The translations under genes and the position numbers were made by a program. A stretch of DNA of 64,000 nt from Blautia wexlerae DSM 19850 (GTDB lineage: Bacteria > Bacillota > Clostridia > Lachnospirales > Lachnospiraceae). The notes beneath the pieces were generated by a model that was not told the DNA's origin, ran no database searches, and worked only from the letters and a program-made list of their open reading frames with translations. Positions 32,981 through 40,908 of the stretch are shown here, piece after piece; position 1 is the stretch's first letter; every line of letters begins with the position of its first letter. The stretch is from contig NZ_CP102267.1 of the NCBI RefSeq assembly GCF_025148125.1, positions 2,738,501 through 2,802,500 of the forward strand. The letters are read 5' to 3'.

Positions 32981-34763
32981 GGTCGGTGTCCTCCTGCAAA
33001 TCTGCTTCGCTGATTTCGTAGTAGTCAAAGGGTTCGTCCGGCTTTACAAGGGCGGGTCTGCGCCTTAAATGCTTCTCCATATCAAAAGTATTTTTCTTGT
33101 CATAGTCAGAAAGATATTTATAGTTGGGGTGCTTTGTAATGTCGTACTTATCAGAGAAGAACGGGCGCACCCCTCGTAGCTGTAAAATACATTTCCCGCC
33201 GTCCATGACTGCAATTTCATCTTCGGTCATAAGCTGCTTTCCTAACTTCTGATAGTTCAGCCCATGCGATACCTCCCGCCCCCGGTTTTCGGAAGTGTTG
33301 AAGCTGTCAATGGTTTCTTTCCCCAAGATTTCCGACATTTCTTTGAGGGTGGTTTTCTCCTTGCCGCCCAAGAACAGGGTGGTGTCGCAGTTGCCGACTA
33401 TGGTATCAGCGTTATCTTTGTATATTGCCTTTAGCTGCGACTGGCTTTGCAGAATGATTGAAGCAGAGATTTCCCGGCTTCGTATGGTGGCTATGAGCTT
33501 TTCAAACTTCGGTATCTGCCCGATATTTGCAAATTCATCTAACAGACAACGCACATGGACGGGCAGCCTGCCGCCGTATTCATCATCTGCCTTGTCGCAG
33601 AGTAGATTGAAAAGCTGCGTGTAAAGGATTGATACCACAAAGTTAAAAGTGTCGTCGGTGTCGCTGATAATGACAAACAGGGCGGTTTTGCGGTCGCCTA
33701 TGGTGTCAAGCTCCATTTCGTCGGTTTCCATAAGGTCGCGCAGCTCTTTAATGTCAAAAGGGGCAAGCCGCGCGCCGCAGGAAATGAGGATAGAGCTTCT
33801 TGTCTTTCCCGCAGACAGCAGGAATTTCTTATACTGCCGGACAGCAAAGTGTTCCGGGTCTTTTTCCTCCAACCGTTCAAACATGAGGTCAACGGGGGAC
33901 TGAAATTCCGGGTCGTCCTCGCGGGCTTCACTGGCGTTTATCATTTCAAGTAGCGTCGTGAAGTTCTTTTCTTCCTCCGGGGCTTCGTACCAAATGTAGC
34001 CGATAAGGGCGCAGTAAAAGAGCCGTTCCGATTTTACCCAAAAATCCTCCCCGGCTTTTTCCCCGTCCCCTTTGGTGTTGGCAATCAAGGTATTTACCAG
34101 TTTCAAAATGTCTTTCTCGCTGCGGAGATAGGCAAAGGGATTGTATTTCATACTTTTTTTGAAGTTAATCGTGTTCAGCACCTTTATCCGGTAGCCGCCC
34201 CGCTGTAAGAGCTTCCCGCACTCGACTAAAACCGTACCTTTCGGGTCGGTTACAACATAGCTTGAGTGCATTTGCATTAAATTCGGCTTCACAAAAAATC
34301 TCGTCTTGCCGCTGCCGCTTCCCCCGATAACAAGGATATTTTTATTCCTTGCATACTTCGGCTGCTTCGGGCGGCTGTTCATGGTAAGCCGTTCCGTCTG
34401 TGTCAGCAGCACGTTATTTTGAAATACCGGGTCGGTGTAAGGCTTTATATCTTCGGCAGTTCCCCAACGGGCAGAGCCGTATTCCACACCTTTGCGGTAT
34501 TTCTTCGCGTTCTTGCCTTTGACATAGACAATCAGCCGGATAAACACCGCGCCGAAAATCCCTATCAGTAAATCCATAGGGGCAAGGCTCGGAAGTGGAT
34601 TTGCAAAAGCCATAGAAAAGCCTTCCCCAAGCGACAGTACCTTGCCGGACAGGTCAGCCCCCGGCGTAAGGCGTACCGCCTGCCCGACTTTATCAAAGAG
34701 ATACACAAAGAGCAGATAGGGAATGTTGGGAAGTAGCAATTTTTTCCAGTTGATAGCGTTCAT
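32973..34763 (-). CDS. VirD4/TraG-type coupling protein
   Basis: The 596 residues have two N-terminal membrane segments (about 10-25 and 60-80), Walker A IGGSGSGKTRF, VVTDPKGT, Walker B RCLLDEFANIGQIP, and ILQSQSQLKAIY with a glutamine switch. It docks the relaxase-DNA complex onto the channel and pumps DNA. The start overlaps PcfB by 4 bases, the usual partner. Intact. Confidence 0.93.
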   Translation of the reverse strand: MNAINWKKLLLPNIPYLLFVYLFDKVGQAVRLTPGADLSGKVLSLGEGFSMAFANPLPSLAPMDLLIGIFGAVFIRLIVYVKGKNAKKYRKGVEYGSARWGTAEDIKPYTDPVFQNNVLLTQTERLTMNSRPKQPKYARNKNILVIGGSGSGKTRFFVKPNLMQMHSSYVVTDPKGTVLVECGKLLQRGGYRIKVLNTINFKKSMKYNPFAYLRSEKDILKLVNTLIANTKGDGEKAGEDFWVKSERLFYCALIGYIWYEAPEEEKNFTTLLEMINASEAREDDPEFQSPVDLMFERLEEKDPEHFAVRQYKKFLLSAGKTRSSILISCGARLAPFDIKELRDLMETDEMELDTIGDRKTALFVIISDTDDTFNFVVSILYTQLFNLLCDKADDEYGGRLPVHVRCLLDEFANIGQIPKFEKLIATIRSREISASIILQSQSQLKAIYKDNADTIVGNCDTTLFLGGKEKTTLKEMSEILGKETIDSFNTSENRGREVSHGLNYQKLGKQLMTEDEIAVMDGGKCILQLRGVRPFFSDKYDITKHPNYKYLSDYDKKNTFDMEKHLRRRPALVKPDEPFDYYEISEADLQEDTDHE

Positions 34764-35242
34764 CTTGCAATCCCCCTATCTTTGTTTTTGACTTTCTCCC
34801 GCTGTGCGTTTAGAGCCGCCGCCTTTTCTTTGAGGGAAACAATCAGCTTACGGATAGAGGGCTTTTGTTCCTGCGTCAGCTTCTTTGCGGAAAACTCCTT
34901 GAAAGCTGCGGTCAGTGCGTCCGCGTCCCGTCCCTTAAAGAACACAAGATAGCGGGGCGGGGTTTCAGTGCTGTCTTTCTTTAGGGCAAAGTCAATCCCG
35001 TATTTCTTCGCCGTACTCTCAAAGGCTTTGATATTGTCCTTTGTGATTTCAATGTTGGAAACGCCCGCGTTCTGCTTCATAAGCTGCTTTAGGGTCTGCT
35101 TGCCATGCGGGATTTTCTGTTTGTCATGCTGCTTTTTCATCTGTGCAAGCAGGGCTTTCATAGCCTTTTGGAGCTGCTGTGCGGTCAGCTTCCCGGTCTT
35201 GATGTAGAGGGCTATGGTCTTTTCGTTGGTTTCCTCCTGCAA
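34760..35242 (-). CDS. pcfB: PcfB-family accessory protein
   Basis: The 160 residues start at TTG 35,242 (GGAGGAACCCCA). A helical basic region KLTAQQLQKAMKALLAQMKKQ is followed by the PcfB core KYGIDFALKKDSTETPPRYLVFFKGRDADALTAAFKEF. PcfB helps the relaxase bind the coupling protein in pCF10-like systems. It is coupled to virD4. Confidence 0.87.
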   Translation of the reverse strand: MQEETNEKTIALYIKTGKLTAQQLQKAMKALLAQMKKQHDKQKIPHGKQTLKQLMKQNAGVSNIEITKDNIKAFESTAKKYGIDFALKKDSTETPPRYLVFFKGRDADALTAAFKEFSAKKLTQEQKPSIRKLIVSLKEKAAALNAQREKVKNKDRGIAR

Positions 35243-35335
35243 TGGGGTTCCTCCTTTCGTGTTCTATGGTGGTATGCCCGCCGCCGTAAAATGGGGCGGG
35301 CATGAAAAAAGAGCGTCCGTTTTCACGCCGCCCTG

Positions 35336-35557
35336 TTAAATCCGCACCCGCAGCCCGGAAAGGTCTGCCGCTCGAATACCCACAAGATACCAGTTGTCCC
35401 CGTACTCCATACGGGTCGGTTTCCATTTGCCCCGCACAAAAACCTCCATGCAGTCGCCGCAATGTAAGCCCCCGTAATAGTCGTTTACGTCAAAGCGAAT
35501 GTCGTAGCGGTCAGCGGTTTCGTCAAAAATCAAAGCTCCTGTTTTCTGTGTCATCAT
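35336..35557 (-). CDS. DUF5348-type small protein
   Basis: The 73 residues, GALIFDETADRYDIRFDVNDYYGGLHCGDCMEVF...WKPTRMEYGDNWYLVGI, form a small beta-barrel-like protein found between the initiator and PcfB in Tn1549-like ICEs. AAGGAGGA site. Function unknown. Confidence 0.75.
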   Translation of the reverse strand: MMTQKTGALIFDETADRYDIRFDVNDYYGGLHCGDCMEVFVRGKWKPTRMEYGDNWYLVGIRAADLSGLRVRI

Positions 35558-35578
35558 AAAATCCTCCTTTGGGTTGGT

Positions 35579-36553
35579 TTACAGGCTTTCGTCCTCGTTG
35601 CAGGTGTAGTCGGGTATGCCCTTGCTTCTTGCCGACTGGATAATGCGCCCGCCGTACATATCGTGAGATACAAGGGACGTGTAATAGCTGCCAATCGTAG
35701 ACGGGGCATTGAAAAGGGCAGCTTTCATGTACTGCTTGATGTTGCGGATTTTGGTGGTGTTTTCCTGCATACAGTCCAGTACAAAGCGGATATGTTCGCC
35801 GTTCAGCTTCATAAACTTTGCTTTTACAAGCTCTGCCGGGTGGTCGTCCCCTGCGATACGGATTGTTCTTCGTTTGGTGCAGACGGTTTCAAGGATAAGG
35901 GCAAGGATTTCCTCTATCCTGTCCCGGTCAAGGTGTCTGTCCTGTATCAGATAATCGTACTCGATATTGTCCTTGATGATTTCCTCATACACGCGATATG
36001 CGTCTGTCGCTTCCTTTCGCTTCCGTTCCGGCGGCTGTGCCGCGTCCTCTAAGGGAGAGGGATTTAGGGAATGGAAAGGAATGGAATGGGTACTTGATAC
36101 ATCTGTATTTAATTTTTCTTTGTTTGGTAAGTTAGTCTTTTGTATCTCTTTATTTAATTGCGTTGGATTTTCCGACGTCGGGTTATCCGGTGTCGGATTT
36201 TCCAATATCGGCTTATCCGTTGTTGGATTTTCCAATACCGGACAATCCAATGCTGGGGGCTGTGGCTGTTCGTAAATGGTGTACTCGATAGCGGTCATTT
36301 TACCTTTCTCGTCGCGCCCCTGCCGCCTTGTGATATATCCGGCTTTTTCAAGCTCCCATACAGCGGTGCGGATAGCGTCGATACTTTCCCGGTTGATAAG
36401 GGACAGCCCTGCAAGGGTATAGTCCCAATCTTCGGGAAGTGAAAGCATTTGCGATAACAAGCCCTTTGCCTTTAGGGAAAGTTCCTTGTTGCGTAAATGG
36501 TGGTTGCTCATAACCGTATAACCTTTGTTCTTTTCCACGCGGAAAACTGCCAT
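35579..36553 (-). CDS. RepA_N-like replication initiator of the ICE
   Basis: The 324 residues run from ATG 36,553 (AAAGGAGTGATGAAGCT). The N-terminal winged-helix pair (about 1-110) has YTVMSNHHLRNKELSLKAKGLLSQMLSLPEDWDYT. Then comes a repetitive NPT-x-NP linker (about 115-140). A C-terminal DUF6017-like domain (IRFVLDCMQENTTKIRNIKQYMKAALFNAP) completes it. It probably starts plasmid-like replication of the excised ICE. First gene of the transfer operon; its promoter would lie in or near the 112-bp repeat upstream. Confidence 0.85.
   Translation of the reverse strand: MAVFRVEKNKGYTVMSNHHLRNKELSLKAKGLLSQMLSLPEDWDYTLAGLSLINRESIDAIRTAVWELEKAGYITRRQGRDEKGKMTAIEYTIYEQPQPPALDCPVLENPTTDKPILENPTPDNPTSENPTQLNKEIQKTNLPNKEKLNTDVSSTHSIPFHSLNPSPLEDAAQPPERKRKEATDAYRVYEEIIKDNIEYDYLIQDRHLDRDRIEEILALILETVCTKRRTIRIAGDDHPAELVKAKFMKLNGEHIRFVLDCMQENTTKIRNIKQYMKAALFNAPSTIGSYYTSLVSHDMYGGRIIQSARSKGIPDYTCNEDESL
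36160..36255 (-). repeat. Degenerate tandem repeats inside the initiator gene
   Basis: Four to five imperfect units of the kind GTCGGATTTTCC..TATCGGCTTATCC encode NPTTDKP, ENPTPDNP and TSENPTQ. In RepA_N systems the origin lies in such repeats within rep, so this may be the ICE oriV. Confidence 0.45.
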
Positions 36554-36580
36554 AGCTTCATCACTCCTTTGGTTGGATTT

Positions 36581-36692
36581 GTTACGCAGTAGAAACGCGG
36601 TTTTGAGGGAAAAGGTATCAACCCTTGTCTTTCTCATTTTCGCGCTCTAAGAGCCGCATAAATCAAGGCTTTATTTGCCCTTACTGCGTAAC
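36581..36692. repeat. 112-bp repeat with inverted ends, copy 2
   Basis: It starts GTTACGCAGTAG and ends TTACTGCGTAAC. It shares about 30 bases at each end with 7,015-7,126, including GAGGGAAAAGGTAT and AAATCAAG, but has a divergent middle. It lies directly upstream of the initiator gene. Confidence 0.65.
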
Positions 36693-36890
36693 ATGAGGGT
36701 AAAAAAATAGCGGCGTTCCTTGTTTCCCTGTTGGGATAAAGTAACGTCGCTTATGCGAATAATGTTCAATTTTATTTATATCGTGGCAAGGCAATCAACA
36801 ATTTTAGTAAGTAGTAAATAAGTAGTAAATTTTCTCTGTCAGCTTCAAAAAGTCAAGGAATATCAAGGGTTTCCGCGCTCGATTAGTGTA
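36693..36890. other. Right end of the ICE with arm-type repeats
   Basis: No gene. Two AGTAGTAAAT repeats (36,810 and 36,821, 11 bases apart) resemble integrase arm-binding sites. Their spacing equals that of the distinct pairs in elements A and B. A short hairpin-like CGGCGTTCC...AACGTCG lies near 36,713. Confidence 0.5.
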
Positions 36891-36922
36891 CTGCCGTGGC
36901 AGATGAATAATACTTTTATCAT
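36891..36922. repeat. att core 1: ICE / element A junction
   Basis: A 32-base core begins with palindrome CTGCCGTGGCAG and ends ACTTTTATCAT. It is shared with cores at 49,944 and 61,722 (a few mismatches). Confidence 0.75.
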
Positions 36923-37061
36923 CTTCTTATATCTCCATTTAAGTCTTGTATTTCTTCTCAAGCGCTTGATTTTTCAGGGTTTTCCGACTTTTGAGTTTTC
37001 CTTTCTTTTCAAGGTATCTTCTCAAGTCTTCTCGTATTTTCTTATGTTTTTCCCTGCAATC

Positions 37062-37081
37062 TTGGTAAATCCATTGGTAAA
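37062..37081. repeat. Arm-type repeats, element A left end
   Basis: TTGGTAAAT and TTGGTAAA start 12 bases apart. They match the pair at 49,846-49,864, and no such pair occurs at the other two junction ends. Confidence 0.6.
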
Positions 37082-37107
37082 GCAAGCGTCCTTACCAACG
37101 GGCTTTT

Positions 37108-38307
37108 TTAACTATTCGCTATCCGATATACTTCTTCCTTTGCATCATCAAAATTCACATGGGTGTAAGTGTTCAATGTTACACTGATGTCTGCGTGACC
37201 CATGATATACTGCAAGGTTTTCGGATTCATACCGGATTTTGCCATATTAGAGCAAAAGGTGTGCCTGCATACATGAGGGGTAACTTTCGGCATTTGGATA
37301 CGTTAAATCCTGTTGTATTTCTGAATGATATGCTCCAGATACTTTTCCCAGTGAAGGGCAACCATCGGCATATCGTTTTTATCCAGAAATAAAAATCCAG
37401 CGTATCCTTCCACCATCGGTTCAACCTTCGGTGTCTTTCGGTTGGCAATAATTCTGCGAAAACACGCTGCGACAGCTTCCGTCATTGGCACATAGCGGAT
37501 GCCTTTGTCAGTTTTTGGTTCTTCAATTACATACTGCATCTGTGCAGTACGCTGTAACTGATGGTCTACCTTAATACGCATTTCTCCAAACTCAATCTCT
37601 GAAACCGTCAGCCCACAGAACTCTGAAATACGAAGCCCTGTGTGAAAAAGAATATAAATCGCATCATAGTATCTGCTGAAATGCTTATCTTCCTGAATAA
37701 ACTTTAGCAAATCTCTCTGCTGCTTTCGGGTAATCGCTTCTCTGGTAACAGAATCATTGACAATGACGGATGCAAGCTCAAATTCAAATGGATTTTTACG
37801 AAGCAAATCATCGTCTACCGCCATCTGAAATGCTGGTCTGAGGACTCCCCGGATAGAATGAATGGAACTGTATCCCCGCCCATCAATTTGTTGGAGCTTA
37901 ATCAACCATGCCTTGGCGTCTGACAAACGCACCTTATCAATTCGCAGATTCCCAAAACTCTCTTTTTTCAGCATATTGATGACCGTTTTATATCCGGCAA
38001 CCGTATTGTGACGAACTCCTGTTTTCAATGAAATGTACTTTTCTACCAGTTCCAAAACAGTATAGTTGCCACCGTTGGTTACGATACGGTCAAACAAATC
38101 CGCTTCAATCTGTTTTTCTTTCTCACGCAGGGAAGGCTCCCGCTTCTTCCCTTTTGGCATTGGGTCATTCTTGTCCAGACGCCAACTGTATACATTTTTC
38201 TCTTTTCCGTCCTCATCAATATAGCGGAACCGATACCTCCCATCCTTACGCTGGTACTCGCCCTCTCGCAAAATCCGATTACGGTTATCTCGTCTTTTCT
38301 CACTCAT
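37108..38307 (-). pseudogene. int: Tn916-type tyrosine integrase with an in-frame TAA (element A)
   Basis: The 1,200-base frame from ATG 38,307 (AAAGGAGAGTTCACG) has exactly the length of the intact integrase at 50,155 and aligns with it throughout. TAA at 37,303-37,305 replaces a Tyr codon at position 335 (HIIQKYNRI-stop-RIQMPKVTPHVCRH). The truncated product keeps the catalytic Arg (TGLRISEFCG) but loses HxxR, the second His and the nucleophile Tyr (TLNTYTH). Not a frameshift. Element A would need another integrase, perhaps that of B, to move. Confidence 0.88.
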
Positions 38308-38418
38308 CGTGAACTCTCCTTTCAAAAAAAGAGAGCCAGACTTGCACTCTTATCATAGCACAAATCCGGCTCTCCGCATAGTTATATCATGTGAAATTGG
38401 TAAATCTGTCAGCTCTGT

Positions 38419-38652
38419 TTACACAGCCGTAGCCTGATCCAGATACCTCTCAAATTTCTCACGCTTAATGAGGGCACGATTGCCGTTCATCACATAAAAA
38501 TCCTCATTGGGATGTGTGTCAATAAGCGTTCTCAATTTTCCTTCGCCGATATGATAATATCTGGCTGCTTCCTCAATGGTAAGCGTATATCTACGCCACA
38601 CCGGAATATCCGAGTAATTTTTTCCTTCAATATTCATCTTATTATTTGCCAT
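38419..38652 (-). CDS. xis: Excisionase (element A)
   Basis: The 77 residues are a MerR-like winged helix: VWRRYTLTIEEAARYYHIGEGKLRTLIDTHPNEDFYVMNGNRALIKREKFERYLDQATAV, the Tn916 Xis layout. AGGATAACTGCCT leader shared with the IME1 65-residue ORF. It lies 111 bases upstream of int and controls excision direction. Confidence 0.87.
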   Translation of the reverse strand: MANNKMNIEGKNYSDIPVWRRYTLTIEEAARYYHIGEGKLRTLIDTHPNEDFYVMNGNRALIKREKFERYLDQATAV

Positions 38653-38696
38653 AGGCAGTTATCCTCCATACATGAAAACAGCCAGACAGAGGGTGT

Positions 38697-38859
38697 CGGC
38701 AACGAAGTCCGGCAACGGGCTTCAAAAGACCTTGCAAACAATCTCAATCTGGCGATAGTTACTATTTATATTTTTCTTTTATTTTTCTGTTGTTTTGGTT
38801 GTTATAAGGGAGAAAAGCCCGCAGTTATGGGATTTCCCCCGGCAACCGGCTCGGCAACG
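38697..38859. repeat. CGGCAAC iteron cluster of element A
   Basis: CGGCAAC(G/C) occurs at 38,697, 38,710, 38,840 and 38,852, plus a TGCAACGGG variant near 38,876. Spacing is the same as in IME1. An imperfect AAAGCCCGCAG...ATGGGATTT hairpin (about 38,814-38,835) replaces the IME1 terminator. Confidence 0.55.
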
Positions 38860-38893
38860 GGATAGCAACAGGGGGTGCAACGGGCTGTCCTTT

Positions 38894-40288
38894 TCAGAAT
38901 GGAAGCTCCATCTGTTCTGCGACCTCCACAAAACCGTCCATCGTTTTTTCAGACGGGTTGCCGGAGTCCGTTGCCGGGTTTTCACGCTCCCAGCCCTTTT
39001 GTCTGCCATATTCGGAAAACATTCTTGGGTTCGGGAAGTACCGCCAGCCGGTAATGCTCTGATTCATAATCTCGTTGATTTCCCGGATTTCCCATTGCTT
39101 CGGTTCGTCAAAGGCATGGTTCAAGGCTTCCTTGTAGAGCTTCTTGGAACAGACCATACTCCCGGTGTACTTATCAAGATACGCCTGTATCATTCCGGCT
39201 TTGGTGTCCTCCGGCATAAAATCCCGCTGGTGTTCTTTGAGATACCGCTGCATGGCGGGGCTGAAAGCCAGCTTGAATCTGCCGCTTCGGTAAATCTCCA
39301 TCGCTTCCGCCCACATCTGCCCGATATAGGCTCTGGAAGCAGCTTCGTCCTCCAAAATGTGAACCTCGGCTTGCTCCGGGTACACCATGACGGGGATAAA
39401 GCGGCGGTTGCCGGAACAGTCAAGGGGCAGGAAGTCAAGGGCATTGGAAGTGCCGCCAAACACGCACTGACGGGGGCGGTCTGCCGGGTGGGTTTCATAG
39501 GGTATCTTGTAAACCTCTTTCTGCCGGCTTAAAAATGACTTGATTTCCTCAATGCTCTTGGCGTTGGCGGTTGCCATCATTTCCGACATTTCGATAATCC
39601 AGTGACCTTGCAGCTTACGGTACACATTGTCATCGTCCAGCTTCCGCAAATCATCGGAGAACCACTCGTCCCGGACTGCCAGCAGACGGAAGAAAGTGGA
39701 CTTGCCAGCCCCCTGACCGCCTACCAGACAGAGCATGATTTCAAATTTGCACCCCGGCTGAAAGGCTCGTGAGATTGCACCCAGCAGGAACAGCTTCAAC
39801 GCTTCATAGGTGTAATCGTCTGCGTCAGCCCCCAGAAAGTGTCGTAGGCAGAAACGGATTCGTTCTGTCCCGTCCCACACAAGGGTATTGAGATAGTCCC
39901 GGATGGGATGGTACTTGTTTTCATTCGCCACAATCCCGATGGCATTATCAATCTTTTTCTCATTGGTAAGCCCATAGGTTTCTTCCAGATAAAGAAGCAG
40001 ATACTTCATGTCCGTATCGTTCAGGGCGGTGCTTTCCCTATGGAAGCCGATGGGCTTTATGATGTCCTTGCGGTCGGTCAGGATGTTGTATGCGATAGCC
40101 CCGGAAAGCAGCGGGTCACGCTGGAATACGGTCAGGCAGTTCCGTATGCTCTGACGGACACCGCCTTTCTCGGTAGTTTCCAGTCCCGCCTTGATTTCCT
40201 CAATGCTCTGGGGTGGCTGCATGGCGTTCATGGTGTTTTTTAGTTCTTGCTGCGTCTGCGGCTGCAAGCTCTGCCATTCGCTGTTCAA
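38894..40288 (-). CDS. VapE-family ATPase (element A)
   Basis: The 464 residues start at TTG 40,288. They have GGQGAGKSTFFRLLAV and FLPLDCSGNRRFIPV and are colinear with the IME1 copy at roughly 80% identity by eye. The N-terminus and C-terminal linker are the most divergent parts. It pairs with the CHC2 protein for element replication. Confidence 0.88.
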   Translation of the reverse strand: MNSEWQSLQPQTQQELKNTMNAMQPPQSIEEIKAGLETTEKGGVRQSIRNCLTVFQRDPLLSGAIAYNILTDRKDIIKPIGFHRESTALNDTDMKYLLLYLEETYGLTNEKKIDNAIGIVANENKYHPIRDYLNTLVWDGTERIRFCLRHFLGADADDYTYEALKLFLLGAISRAFQPGCKFEIMLCLVGGQGAGKSTFFRLLAVRDEWFSDDLRKLDDDNVYRKLQGHWIIEMSEMMATANAKSIEEIKSFLSRQKEVYKIPYETHPADRPRQCVFGGTSNALDFLPLDCSGNRRFIPVMVYPEQAEVHILEDEAASRAYIGQMWAEAMEIYRSGRFKLAFSPAMQRYLKEHQRDFMPEDTKAGMIQAYLDKYTGSMVCSKKLYKEALNHAFDEPKQWEIREINEIMNQSITGWRYFPNPRMFSEYGRQKGWERENPATDSGNPSEKTMDGFVEVAEQMELPF

Positions 40289-40844
40289 GCTGTATCACAT
40301 CCTTTCCGTAGTCCGTAATCAAAGCCGCTTTTTCCTCCGTTTCCCCAAAGAGCAGCACATCCAGCAGATATTCCACTTGGTCTTGCTTCTGTAAGGCTTC
40401 CACAAACCGGGGATGAAAGGATTCCTCCGGGGAGTGCGGGGCATATTCCTTTCTCCATGCCCGGAGCAGGTGGAGATAGTCGGCAAGAATACGGAAGCAG
40501 CGGCTCTTTGCTTCCTGAAACTGTTCCTCCGGGGATTTCTGCCGGGGCTTTGGTTTTTTTGCCTTTCCCGGCGGTTTCCAGTCCTCATAGGAAAGCCCGA
40601 AGTCCTGTGCCAGTTGTACGGCGGCTTCTTTCTTTCCCAGCCCATACAGGGCGGCGGTAAAATCAATCACATCCCCATCAGCACCGCAGCCGAAGCAGTG
40701 GTAACGCCGATCCAGCTTCATACTTGGGGTTTTATCGTGATGGAACGGGCAGCAAGCCATCCCGTTCCGACCTACATGGATTCCATAATGCTCCGCAGCC
40801 TGTCTTGTTGTGACGGACTGCTTCACAGCTTCAAATACATTCAA
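40200..40844 (-). CDS. CHC2 zinc-finger primase-like protein (element A)
   Basis: The 214 residues start at TTG 40,844 (AAGGAGGGATAGAT). The finger is CCPFHHDKTPSM with YHCFGCGADGDVIDF. It overlaps VapE by 89 bases, exactly as in IME1. No Toprim domain. Confidence 0.85.
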   Translation of the reverse strand: MNVFEAVKQSVTTRQAAEHYGIHVGRNGMACCPFHHDKTPSMKLDRRYHCFGCGADGDVIDFTAALYGLGKKEAAVQLAQDFGLSYEDWKPPGKAKKPKPRQKSPEEQFQEAKSRCFRILADYLHLLRAWRKEYAPHSPEESFHPRFVEALQKQDQVEYLLDVLLFGETEEKAALITDYGKDVIQLEQRMAELAAADAARTKKHHERHAATPEH

Positions 40845-40908
40845 ATCTATCCCTCCTTGAAAACAAAAAAGCACCTGACATTCTCTGATTGAAAATGGCA
40901 AGTGCCTG

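Larger units (their letters stand above)
1..36922. mobile_element. Tn916/Tn1549-like integrative conjugative element (partial, left end outside window)
   Basis: The gene order is that of a Tn1549-type ICE with a Tn916-type regulatory end. Xis, orf8 and orf7 are at the left, then an XRE regulator and mobC-relaxase on the plus strand. A long minus-strand operon runs from the replication initiator through PcfB, VirD4, Maff2, TrbL-like, PrgI, VirB4, CHAP, DUF4315/4366, topoisomerase and ArdC-like protein. The integrase should lie just left of position 1. The right end is taken as the 32-bp core at 36,891-36,922. The element is damaged: maff2 is split by IME1 and virB4 by a 356-bp insertion, so transfer is doubtful unless those insertions leave or are spliced. 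Confidence 0.85.

Noticed and set aside
37108..37293. Separate small integrase gene
   Set aside because: It is the same frame as the upstream integrase after the TAA and has no ribosome site; treated as the tail of one pseudogene.
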